This document shows positions 26,702-33,245 of a stretch of 34,328 nt of DNA, one piece after another. The notes beneath the pieces were generated by a model. The model ran no database searches. It saw only the letters and a program-made list of their open reading frames with translations, and was not told the origin of the DNA. Position 1 is the stretch's first letter. Each line of letters opens with the position of its first letter. Source of the stretch: an uncultured archaeon (lineage in GTDB: Archaea; Halobacteriota; Methanosarcinia; Methanosarcinales; Methanoperedenaceae); the NCBI GenBank assembly GCA_902384525.1, contig CABMCA010000075.1, positions 1-34,328 of the forward strand. The letters run 5' to 3'. The translations under genes and the position numbers were made by a program.

Positions 26702-27001
26702 ATGAAAGATGCCATCAAAATCGCCCGGGAAGGGGTTATCCTTGATCTTGAGATAACAGCAGGAGCAAAAGAAACTGCAATCCAGGGTTATAATCCATGG
26801 CGCAAGCGTATTGAAGTAAGGATCGCAGAAAGGGCCCAAAAAGGAAAGGCCAATGGAGAACTTATTTCTTTTTTATCAAAATTATTTAATACCAGTTCTA
26901 AAAATATAGAGATAGTATCCGGTCTGGCAAGCAGTAAGAAATCAGTAATGATCTTCCAGGGAAACCACGAAGAGATTTTGAAAATCCTGGGCTCGAAATG
27001 A
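26702..27001 (+). CDS. DUF167 (UPF0235, YggU-like) small protein
   Basis: 99 residues. EITAGAKETAIQGYNPWRKRIEVRIAE and AQKGKANGELISFLSKLF, with the C-terminal IEIVSGLASSKKSV, are the diagnostic DUF167 stretches. A compact alpha/beta fold of unknown function, conserved in bacteria and archaea. The last bases overlap the start of the Toprim gene (ATGA, 26998-27001), which means translational coupling. A leaderless promoter is inferred. Confidence 0.88.
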   Translation: MKDAIKIAREGVILDLEITAGAKETAIQGYNPWRKRIEVRIAERAQKGKANGELISFLSKLFNTSSKNIEIVSGLASSKKSVMIFQGNHEEILKILGSK

Positions 27002-27423
27002 TGCATAGTGATCTTGAAGATATAGAACGTCTTGAAAAACTCGAAGAAATTATCCTGGAACTTAAGGAATTTGCACAGGCCGGGGCAATTATCATTGTCG
27101 AAGGAAGGAAAGATGAAGGGTCTTTGCGATATCTTGGCATCAATGGTGATTTCCAATTTGCCTCACAGCAGCCATTGCTTGATCTTACGGATTCGCTCTC
27201 AAAGACCGGGAAAGATATCGTGCTATTGACCGACTGGGATAAAAGAGGAAGCCTTGTTGCACGCAAAATAGTTAAACATCTTTCTGCATATGGTATTGTG
27301 CCCAATACAGAAATCCGGTTAAGATTAAGATCCCTTTCAAAAAAAAGAATAAAAGATATAGAAAGTCTCAATAATTATGTAAATAAATTGAGATATGAAA
27401 TTCATGGGATTATGAGATTTTAG
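26998..27423 (+). CDS. Small archaeal Toprim-domain protein
   Basis: 141 residues. A helical N-terminus precedes the Toprim pattern: IIIVEGRKDEGSL (the conserved Glu) and LLTDWDKRGSLVARK (the DxD pair). Toprim is the metal-dependent nucleotidyl-transfer/hydrolysis domain of primases, topoisomerases and RNase M5; this small stand-alone archaeal version (UPF0292/RNase M5-like) has no established function. It overlaps DUF167 by four bases, so the two are one operon. Convergent with a nitroreductase; the gap is three bases. Confidence 0.87.
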   Translation: MMHSDLEDIERLEKLEEIILELKEFAQAGAIIIVEGRKDEGSLRYLGINGDFQFASQQPLLDLTDSLSKTGKDIVLLTDWDKRGSLVARKIVKHLSAYGIVPNTEIRLRLRSLSKKRIKDIESLNNYVNKLRYEIHGIMRF

Positions 27424-27426
27424 AAG

Positions 27427-28002
27427 CTACCTTAACCATTTCACATCTGGCTCATTTTTTTCAGGCATTTCGGTTCTACCCCCGGGGTGTCCGAATATCA
27501 ATGGAGCAACTGCTTTATAGCCATCAGGTGCGCCAAGTTCTTTTAATAATTTTTCATCCATGAGAGCCGGAAGTAAACCCCCAACCCAGCAGCTTCCGAT
27601 ACCTTTTGAATGAGCAGCCAGCATCATGTTCTGGGCTGCCATCGCACAATCGAAATCAACAGTGGGCGAGTTTTTATTCCCCAGTATTATAACAAGCACA
27701 GGAGCACCATAGAGCATGTTTGTTCCCTTTGTTTTGAGGAAAACAAGAAAATCAGAAGCTTTCCTGGAACTGTTTTTCATTGGTTCAAGAATAGGAATCA
27801 TTGACTTCTTGCCGCCTTCAGATAACTTATGTAAAAGGTCTTTGTTTTTAATCACTAAAAAACTCCATGGCTGCATATTAAAGCCTGTTGGAGCATATCT
27901 TGCGCAATCAATCAGGAATTTTATATCATCATCTGATACAACATCTTCATTATATTCACGTACACATCGCCTTGTTTTAATTATTTCAATTATATCTTTC
28001 AA
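27427..28002 (-). CDS. Nitroreductase-family flavoprotein (second copy)
   Basis: 191 residues. IKTRRCVREYNED is the FMN-binding opening; YAPTGFNMQPWSFLVI, FDCAMAAQNMMLAAHSKGIGSCWVGG and APLIFGHPGG are the further FMN and dimer-interface motifs. The start is TTG 28002, with GGGTGAG (about 28009-28015) upstream. It is clearly divergent from the 13.7-kb nitroreductase, so the two are separate paralogues. Substrate unknown. The promoter region is shared with the divergent 28-31 kb metal-handling-like module. Confidence 0.87.
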   Translation of the reverse strand: MKDIIEIIKTRRCVREYNEDVVSDDDIKFLIDCARYAPTGFNMQPWSFLVIKNKDLLHKLSEGGKKSMIPILEPMKNSSRKASDFLVFLKTKGTNMLYGAPVLVIILGNKNSPTVDFDCAMAAQNMMLAAHSKGIGSCWVGGLLPALMDEKLLKELGAPDGYKAVAPLIFGHPGGRTEMPEKNEPDVKWLR

Positions 28003-28132
28003 AATAACTCACCCATATTCAAATAGGCTTGATTTTAGTTATAGTTTTCTCAAACTTTTAAAGAAAAAACCTACTTTTATTTGTATTTTTAAACCACAAC
28101 ACACATTAAAAAGCACACCCTTTTAGATAATA

Positions 28133-28181
28133 GTGACCGGAAAAAATACCTATCCAATTCTTTTTTCCCACCACCGGTCAC
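28133..28181. promoter_or_regulatory. Interrupted inverted repeat in divergent spacer
   Basis: GTGACCGG (28133-28140) is matched by CCGGTCAC (28174-28181) across 33 bases, and A-runs after the left arm can pair with T-runs before the right arm. It may be an operator or a leader structure. It lies in the 271-base spacer 28003-28273, about ten bases upstream of the first TTTAC dyad. Confidence 0.45.
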
Positions 28182-28189
28182 AACCACCT

Positions 28190-28208
28190 CTTTACATCAA
28201 CCGTAAAG
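28190..28208 (+). promoter_or_regulatory. Operator dyad 1 (CTTTAC-N7-GTAAAG)
   Basis: A perfect inverted repeat with 6-base arms and a 7-base spacer, immediately upstream of the TATA box GTATATATC (28208-28216). The same dyad recurs with identical spacing at 28220-28236 (arms 5 bases plus a changed outer base) and exactly at 29405-29423. Repressor binding here would block TBP access. Confidence 0.7.
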
Positions 28209-28216
28209 TATATATC
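28208..28216 (+). promoter_or_regulatory. TATA box of the YHS-module operon
   Basis: GTATATATC sits between two TTTAC-N7-GTAAA dyads, about 58 bases before ATG 28274. A GAAGGA ribosome binding site is near the start. Confidence 0.6.
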
Positions 28217-28219
28217 TAG

Positions 28220-28236
28220 TTTACATACATTGTAAA
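28220..28236 (+). promoter_or_regulatory. Operator dyad 2 (TTTAC-N7-GTAAA)
   Basis: TTTACATACATTGTAAA, centred about 29 bases downstream of dyad 1, falls over the expected transcription start. Left outer base is G instead of C. Confidence 0.65.
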
Positions 28237-28273
28237 GTTGAGAATTATGAGAAAATAAAATGAAGGAAAATAA

Positions 28274-28504
28274 ATGCACAGTGCGCTTATGTTGTCTATA
28301 ATTTTATTATCGTTGACAATTTTATTTGTTTTTCTTGGATATATTTTTTACAAAAAAACGAAAACAGACATTGTACCTGATATAAATAAGTATGAACAAC
28401 AGTTTGAAGAGGAATACAGGAATTTTGTTTCTGAAATTGATGAACCTGATAAGGATACAAACCATATTCCCAGGGATATACCATCTCAGGAGGCTAAGTG
28501 GTAA
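28274..28504 (+). CDS. Small single-pass membrane protein, first gene of the YHS module
   Basis: 76 residues. One N-terminal hydrophobic helix (LSIILLSLTILFVFLGYIF), then a basic KKTK patch and a polar, acidic tail with a helical QQFEEEYRNFVSEIDEPD stretch, predicted to face the cytoplasm. I do not recognise the family. It is controlled by the operator-flanked TATA box and overlaps the next gene by seven bases (28498-28504), so it is coupled to it. Probably an accessory subunit of the secreted or membrane proteins that follow. Confidence 0.7.
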   Translation: MHSALMLSIILLSLTILFVFLGYIFYKKTKTDIVPDINKYEQQFEEEYRNFVSEIDEPDKDTNHIPRDIPSQEAKW

Positions 28505-29376
28505 TCGTTATAAGGAGATCCGTTTCTATATTCATAGCGCTATTGTATTTGATAAACATAGCTTCTGCCGGGGTTCATGAGAGCGACAATATAAGTGTTG
28601 CTCTTGACCACATTTTCATAACGAAAAAAAATAATTCAATTGAGATATCCGAGATCGTCATATTCAGGAATGATGGTGAAGATATCCATTATAGCAAGGA
28701 CAACCATACTTTCTTTGCCATTTCAACTCCACCGGATATTAAGAATTTAAAAACCGAGGCAATGGAGTGTTGTCTTGTGCAGGATGAAGGAATAGTCTAC
28801 ATGGATCCAATGAAGTCCATAAAGTCCGGTGAAAATTTCGAGATGCAGATATCATATACATTCATTCAGGATCAAGAATATGTGTTCAATAAAAGTACTA
28901 TATATAATACCTCTTCTATTTCGATGTACGTTGATAAAACAAGTGGAATGGACATAGAAGAAATATCTGAGGTTATGACACTTTCAGGAAATGAATACAA
29001 AGTCATCAGTTTCAATAATCTCATGGCAGGGGAAACTGTCAGCATTCCAGTTAGAATAATACATGAGTCTGGTGATCTTTATGCCTGGATTGGATTGTTC
29101 TTTTTATTATCAACTGGTTTAATTTATGGTTTTAAGGATAAAATCATGGGGAGAAGAAAAAAAGAGCTTACGCTTGAAGAACTTGAGGTAGAGAAACGAA
29201 ATATTTTCAAGACAATTCACGGATTTGAAAAACATGCAGGACCTGAACACTCTGAGGAATACAGGAAATTAATGGATGAGTACAGGCAGAAAGCCATCCG
29301 GATTTTTATTAAGATCGACAACTTAAAAACAAAGAGCAGTCCGAATGATAAGTATCCAGGCAGAAGGTTGGAATAA
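28498..29376 (+). CDS. Secreted/anchored hypothetical protein with C-terminal cytoplasmic coiled coil
   Basis: 292 residues, GTG start at 28498 directly after CAGGAGG (28487-28493). The N-terminus is a signal peptide (about 1-25, ending SAG). Residues about 26-190 form an extracytoplasmic beta-rich domain with Cys pair MECC and a string of N-glycosylation-like NxS/T sites. A membrane segment (about 197-215) is followed by a basic, charged coiled-coil tail (EELEVEKRNIFKTIHGFEKHAG). The topology (sensor-like exterior, cytoplasmic coiled coil) is visible; no family is recognised. Coupled to the preceding gene. Confidence 0.75.
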   Translation: MVIVIRRSVSIFIALLYLINIASAGVHESDNISVALDHIFITKKNNSIEISEIVIFRNDGEDIHYSKDNHTFFAISTPPDIKNLKTEAMECCLVQDEGIVYMDPMKSIKSGENFEMQISYTFIQDQEYVFNKSTIYNTSSISMYVDKTSGMDIEEISEVMTLSGNEYKVISFNNLMAGETVSIPVRIIHESGDLYAWIGLFFLLSTGLIYGFKDKIMGRRKKELTLEELEVEKRNIFKTIHGFEKHAGPEHSEEYRKLMDEYRQKAIRIFIKIDNLKTKSSPNDKYPGRRLE

Positions 29377-29404
29377 ATACATCGCAGCCACTTTAAGATA
29401 CTTA

Positions 29405-29423
29405 CTTTACAACAAACGTAAAG
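29405..29423 (+). promoter_or_regulatory. Operator dyad 3 (CTTTAC-N7-GTAAAG)
   Basis: CTTTACAACAAACGTAAAG has the same outer sequence as dyad 1 with a different central 7 bases. It is followed by a TATA-like TACAAATATAG (29424-29434) and then the AGGAG and ATG of the YHS gene at 29475. It suggests an internal promoter with the same control. Confidence 0.7.
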
Positions 29424-29474
29424 TACAAATATAGTGAAAACCTAATAAGAATCATAAAAGGAGAAATAAAAAAT

Positions 29475-29666
29475 ATGCAGACAGACCCAATTTGTAAAAT
29501 GCAGGTAGATGAAAATACAGCACAGTACAAATCAGAATATAATGGTAAGACCTATTATTTCTGTGCGCCCGGATGTAAGAAAGCATTTGATTCCGAGCCT
29601 GAAAAATACAGCAAAAGCCAGCCTGTAAGTACAGGTGAGAAAAAACCCTGGTGGAAGTTCTGGTAA
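29475..29666 (+). CDS. YHS-domain metal-binding protein
   Basis: 63 residues. DPICKMQVDENTAQYKSEYNGKTYYFCAPGC shows the YHS (TRASH-like) pattern: Cys of PICKMQV, then YYFCAPGC with the usual aromatic and Cys residues. The family binds metal ions, most often copper, and occurs at the ends of P-type ATPases and as free proteins. The C-terminus ends KKPWWKFW, a basic/aromatic tail that may touch membrane or partner. AAAGGAG is 10-15 bases before ATG 29475 and operator dyad 3 lies about 50 bases upstream. It opens a second transcriptional unit of the same-strand set. Confidence 0.87.
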   Translation: MQTDPICKMQVDENTAQYKSEYNGKTYYFCAPGCKKAFDSEPEKYSKSQPVSTGEKKPWWKFW

Positions 29667-29677
29667 TGCATCTTTTG

Positions 29678-29755
29678 ATGATGAAAAATATGAAACATGG
29701 TACGCAGAACCCTGAAAGCCGGATTGATGAAAACAAGAAAGAGGAACTTACATGA
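29678..29755 (+). CDS. Possible 25-residue peptide between YHS and lipoprotein genes
   Basis: The frame begins MMKNMKHGTQNPESRIDENK and ends KKEELT, with the stop overlapping the lipoprotein ATG in an ATGA (29752-29755). That overlap is the usual sign of translational coupling. There is no clear ribosome binding site before ATG 29678. Four Met/His residues come early, but the peptide is otherwise ordinary. It could be a real small peptide or just a leader used to load ribosomes. Confidence 0.35.
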   Translation: MMKNMKHGTQNPESRIDENKKEELT

Positions 29756-30186
29756 GAACATCGAGAATTATAATCGTACTTTTTATCTTGATCATAGCAG
29801 CAGTTAGCGGGTGTTTATCAGGCAATAAACCCCAGACCGCTACTGTAGTTCCCACTTCTACTGTAGATAAAATATCAACAACGGATTCATCTGAAACAAG
29901 AGAAAACTCAGAAGCGGGAGTAACTATCACTGCTGTGTATCTTGGAAGCAATGCCTTTAATATTAAGCTGGATACACACTCAGTCCCACTGGACTATGAG
30001 ATGGCAAAGATATCCTATATCCGCGACAATAAAGGAAATACCATCAAACCAGAGTCCTGGGATGGCGGCATTGGAGGGCATCATTTTGGAGGCACCCTGA
30101 AATTCCCGGAATTTGATGATAGCGCCGGTTTTGAACTGGTTATCCAGAATGTTGCAGGAGTGAAAGAAAGAGTCTTAAAATGGTAA
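29752..30186 (+). CDS. Lipoprotein with GGHHFGG motif
   Basis: 144 residues. A signal peptide (hydrophobic to about 18) ends in a lipobox (AVSGC) and is followed by a Thr/Ser-rich linker (about 25-55). The mature domain is beta-rich and contains SWDGGIGGHHFGGTLKFPEF, whose paired His-Gly motif looks like a metal-site or turn signature. I do not know the family by name. GAGG lies about ten bases before ATG 29752. Within a run of metal-related proteins the His pair suggests a metal ligand, but this is inference. Confidence 0.78.
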   Translation: MRTSRIIIVLFILIIAAVSGCLSGNKPQTATVVPTSTVDKISTTDSSETRENSEAGVTITAVYLGSNAFNIKLDTHSVPLDYEMAKISYIRDNKGNTIKPESWDGGIGGHHFGGTLKFPEFDDSAGFELVIQNVAGVKERVLKW

Positions 30187-30190
30187 GTAT

Positions 30191-30682
30191 ATGTCTCTAA
30201 AACAGAGAATCAAACTTCATTTAAGAAATCCCTTTGTTTTTGGGGCAGGTATTGGAATCCTTGTAGTACTTTTTAATATCTCTATCGCTTCCCTGGCCGA
30301 AGGATCGTTTGAGAAAGGATACGAGGTATTTCTTACCAACGGGATATTTGTGTACCTGATCCCTCTTGCGGTCAGTGTGCAAATGGGACTTTTCAGATAC
30401 CACAGGAATATTACAACTGGTAATGTAGCAGGAACCGAAAAAATGGGCATGGCAGGTTCAGCCACTTCATCTCTGACGATGGTGGCTTGCTGCCTGCACC
30501 ATGTAAGTGATCTTTTGCCCTCAATTGGTTTGATCCTCGCAGCATCATCGTTCCTGGTCCGGTATAAAGACACCATAATAATTATCGGGCTACTTGCCAA
30601 CGTAGCCGGAAGCATCTACATCGCAAGAGCCATAATAAAAGATAGAATAATTATTGCAAATGTAGAAAAATCTGTTTCCTGA
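30191..30682 (+). CDS. Four-helix membrane protein with CCLHH motif
   Basis: 163 residues, about four hydrophobic segments. In the third segment the sequence MVACCLHHVSDLLPSIG places two Cys and two His in or next to the membrane, as in metal-transport or metal-sensing membrane proteins. The rest (FGAGIGILVVLFNISIASL, IPLAVSVQMGLF, TIIIIGLLANVAGSIYIA) is plain helix. The start ATG 30191 is five bases after the lipoprotein stop; Shine-Dalgarno weak. The next gene begins nine bases downstream. It could be a metal permease, a redox protein or a membrane factor of the same pathway. Confidence 0.78.
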   Translation: MSLKQRIKLHLRNPFVFGAGIGILVVLFNISIASLAEGSFEKGYEVFLTNGIFVYLIPLAVSVQMGLFRYHRNITTGNVAGTEKMGMAGSATSSLTMVACCLHHVSDLLPSIGLILAASSFLVRYKDTIIIIGLLANVAGSIYIARAIIKDRIIIANVEKSVS

Positions 30683-30690
30683 GGGAATAT

Positions 30691-31284
30691 ATGAAGAAAA
30701 AAGCTTATATTATCGTTATCATCGCTTTCGCACTGATGTTGTACTTGCTATATCAGCCAGCCATGAAAAGTATTTTCACAGAGAAATTAGGAGACATGAC
30801 ATTAACAAGATACGATACCGGCGATGTTGCAGCAAAACAGATATCGAATATATACGGAATAAATGAAATACCACTGGCGAAAGCATATTCAGCAGTATAC
30901 AGCAGCAACCATGGAACAATGCGCATATGGGCAGTCGAGGCCCCTGACCATAATATTGCAAATGATGCCTACAATACCATGAACTCTATGCTTGGAGGTT
31001 CATCAGTCATGGATGACATGGATATGCAAGGAGAGAGATCAAAGTCTAATGAAGGGCATGATAAACCTGGAATGATGAATGATAACTTCACAAAACCCGA
31101 AAAATTGGATTTCATGGAGTTTACCAAGCCTGATGTTTACATGATAAGAGAGAATAACATAATGAATTACTACTATTTTAAAATGAATTACAACATGGGG
31201 AGAGTCTACTGGATAATTTTTGACTCAACTGATATGGACTATCAGGTATCGATGGTGAAAGAGGCTGTAATTAATATCAAATAG
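30691..31284 (+). CDS. Membrane-anchored protein with Met/Asp/His-rich loop
   Basis: 197 residues. An N-terminal hydrophobic helix (AYIIVIIAFALMLYLLY) anchors an extracytoplasmic domain that opens IFTEKLGDMTLTRYDTG and closes NYNMGRVYWIIFDSTDMDYQ. In the middle, DDMDMQGERSKSNEGHDKPG and MMNDN form a Met, Asp and His-rich loop, a composition seen in copper-binding segments. GAGGG precedes ATG 30691. It ends just before the archaeosortase frame. The protein has no recognised family. Confidence 0.75.
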   Translation: MKKKAYIIVIIAFALMLYLLYQPAMKSIFTEKLGDMTLTRYDTGDVAAKQISNIYGINEIPLAKAYSAVYSSNHGTMRIWAVEAPDHNIANDAYNTMNSMLGGSSVMDDMDMQGERSKSNEGHDKPGMMNDNFTKPEKLDFMEFTKPDVYMIRENNIMNYYYFKMNYNMGRVYWIIFDSTDMDYQVSMVKEAVINIK

Positions 31285-31295
31285 GGGATATTATT

Positions 31296-32129
31296 ATTAT
31301 AACACAAACTCTCTGGATCTCCCTGGGACTTCTCATCATAGCATCATTCCTCCCAAAGTCCTTTAATTCAAGGTTCATCTTCGGGGGTTCTGGCTGGGTA
31401 TTCCTTTCAATCTACTGGTCAGGGCAGCTTGCGGGTTATATTGACCTTAAAGACTATGTCAATATCATCCTGGTAATCGCCGCAACCGCCGCCTCCCTCT
31501 TTATAGCACATATAACATTCCAGGCGAAAGATAATATCGATAAAAGCGGCTATGAAGTGTTTATTTCATTGTCAAGGGCTGCATCTGTTGGCGGTTTGAT
31601 ATATTTCATGTTCGCAGAAGTCGGGTTTTTGAACACCTGGATAATTTCAACGGTCACAGGACAGGGAGTATGGCTTGTAGAGAAATTCGGGTTTCCTGTT
31701 GCACAGACTGCATGGAACAAGCTTGCGGTCAATGGCCTTCCTATTGAAATAATACTTGCCTGTACCGCTATCGAAAGCATCGCCCTGTTTTCAGGCATAA
31801 TTTCTTCTGCGACTGGTGCGACTACTGCAAGAAAACTCCAGGTATTTATGATCTCAGTGCCTGTGATCTATGTACTGAATATTATAAGGGTCTCATTTAC
31901 TGCCTCAGCCTATGGATTAAGCTGGTTTGGCACACCTGATGAGAGTTTCCATATTTCAGAACATATTATAACAAAGGCAGGCTCATTGATTGCTTTAATG
32001 TTGATTTCTTATACGGTTCTAAAAATGCTGCCTGAAGTTGCTGATATGATAGATGGTATCCTGAAGATGATGAGAATAGAATTTCGCAGGATGGTTGGAA
32101 GTAACAATGAAACTAAAAGTGAACTATGA
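31296..32129 (+). CDS. artA: Archaeosortase A-like cysteine transpeptidase (start uncertain)
   Basis: About 277 residues with seven to eight membrane helices. The catalytic triad of the exosortase/archaeosortase family is visible: Cys in ACTAIES, Arg in NIIRVSF and His in ISEHII. ArtA processes PGF-CTERM proteins; one such protein is at the left edge of this window. The frame reads back through LWISLGLLIIASFLP and only ends upstream at 31272-31274, yet has no ATG/GTG/TTG before GTG 31558-region, which would remove the first helices. I put the start at ATT 31296, seven bases after GGGGA (31284-31288); ATT 31293 or ATA 31299 are equally possible. It sits right behind the Met-rich protein, so it may be co-transcribed with the metal-like module. 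Confidence 0.85.
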   Translation: MITQTLWISLGLLIIASFLPKSFNSRFIFGGSGWVFLSIYWSGQLAGYIDLKDYVNIILVIAATAASLFIAHITFQAKDNIDKSGYEVFISLSRAASVGGLIYFMFAEVGFLNTWIISTVTGQGVWLVEKFGFPVAQTAWNKLAVNGLPIEIILACTAIESIALFSGIISSATGATTARKLQVFMISVPVIYVLNIIRVSFTASAYGLSWFGTPDESFHISEHIITKAGSLIALMLISYTVLKMLPEVADMIDGILKMMRIEFRRMVGSNNETKSEL

Positions 32130-32400
32130 TTTTATCCAGCAGGAACTCGTCGGGGATTCAGATGTTTTTGAGGTTGCAGATGCAGCTAAACTTGGGGATT
32201 TGCTGCGGTTAATAGATATCAGGATCACGGAAGCTGGAAAAAAGAAGGGTATAGAGACAACTTATAAAACAATCCTGGCTGGCGATCAGTTGAATGCTTG
32301 CATGGTTTTTATTAATACTTGCGCACCGGAAAATATTATGGATCATGAATTACATGATGGGGACACTGTTGAATTTGTTTATGGTTTTTGCGGAGGATAG
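32107..32400 (+). CDS. MoaD/ThiS-like ubiquitin-fold protein with C-terminal Gly-Gly
   Basis: 97 residues. A beta-grasp pattern (KLKVNYDF, then a central helix LGDLLRLIDIRITEAG, late DGDTVEFVYGF) ends in CGG, the C-terminal di-Gly used as the sulfur carrier or ubiquitin-like conjugation site in MoaD, ThiS and archaeal SAMP proteins. Which of these it is cannot be decided; no activating E1-like enzyme is in the window. The start is ATG 32107 inside the end of the archaeosortase gene (overlap about 23 bases). DUF63 begins two bases after its stop. Confidence 0.82.
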   Translation: MKLKVNYDFIQQELVGDSDVFEVADAAKLGDLLRLIDIRITEAGKKKGIETTYKTILAGDQLNACMVFINTCAPENIMDHELHDGDTVEFVYGFCGG

Positions 32401-32402
32401 TT

Positions 32403-33242
32403 ATGAGTGGATTGATCGATTTCATAAACCGGAATTTTATTGAAGGTATCGTTAATGATACCAGTTATAATCATTTTGACATGATCACTTATGTCATTAT
32501 TTTGTTCGTGGGTGTATTTGTTATTACGAAACTGTTGAATAAATTGAGAATAAAGGTCGATGAAGAATTTGTCATAGCCACGATCCCTTTTATTTTTATG
32601 GGTTCGGTGTACCGTGTGATCGAGGATGCTGATCTTTTAAAGCCGCCAGTGAAATATTTTTTCATCACGCCACTTATTTTCTTTGTGATCTTTGCAATAT
32701 GTTTCGGGACTCTTCTCGTTGCGAGGTATCTTGAAAAGCGGAAGAAAATAAAGAATTATACTCATGCTTATGCGACTACCGGCCTTATATTATCGTTAGC
32801 AGTAGTTGTGATCTTAATATTTAATACCTCTTCGAAATGGAATCCGGGTATTCTGGTCTATGCTCTTGTGCCAGCCATAGCTTTGACAGAAATTGTAAAA
32901 AAACTATCGCCCGTGATCGGTATGACCTATCTTAGAAGCCGGATGTATTCATTTGCGATCTTTTCATTTTTGCTTGATTCATTTACAACATACATAGGTG
33001 TAGACCTGATGGGTTACATGAATAAGCATCCATTCAGTTCATTCCTGACTTCAATTGCTGGTACAGGGGCTGTATTGATCCCCTTATCCCTGGTCCTGGC
33101 CATGTTGATAATCCTGATGCTTGAAAAAGATTCCGCCAAAGAAAAGGGCACGGATGAAAAGTATATGTTGACCTTGACGTTGATAGTTCTTGGTTTTTCA
33201 ATGGGGGCACGGAATTTGCTGGCAATGGTATTTGGAGTTTAG
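32403..33242 (+). CDS. DUF63 integral membrane protein
   Basis: 279 residues, about seven to eight hydrophobic helices. The N-terminal GLIDFINRNFIE and the DEEFVIATIPFIFMGSVYRVIEDADL segment, with a later YMNKHPFSS loop, match DUF63, an archaeal membrane family of unknown function. The start is ATG 32403, with GGAGG (32391-32395) eight bases upstream inside the 3' end of the preceding gene. It closes the archaeosortase-MoaD-like-DUF63 run, suggesting a shared membrane or surface role. Confidence 0.83.
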   Translation: MSGLIDFINRNFIEGIVNDTSYNHFDMITYVIILFVGVFVITKLLNKLRIKVDEEFVIATIPFIFMGSVYRVIEDADLLKPPVKYFFITPLIFFVIFAICFGTLLVARYLEKRKKIKNYTHAYATTGLILSLAVVVILIFNTSSKWNPGILVYALVPAIALTEIVKKLSPVIGMTYLRSRMYSFAIFSFLLDSFTTYIGVDLMGYMNKHPFSSFLTSIAGTGAVLIPLSLVLAMLIILMLEKDSAKEKGTDEKYMLTLTLIVLGFSMGARNLLAMVFGV

Positions 33243-33245
33243 CAG

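Noticed and set aside
31557-32129. A short 190-residue archaeosortase starting at 31557
   Set aside because: It would drop membrane helices that clearly continue in frame upstream.
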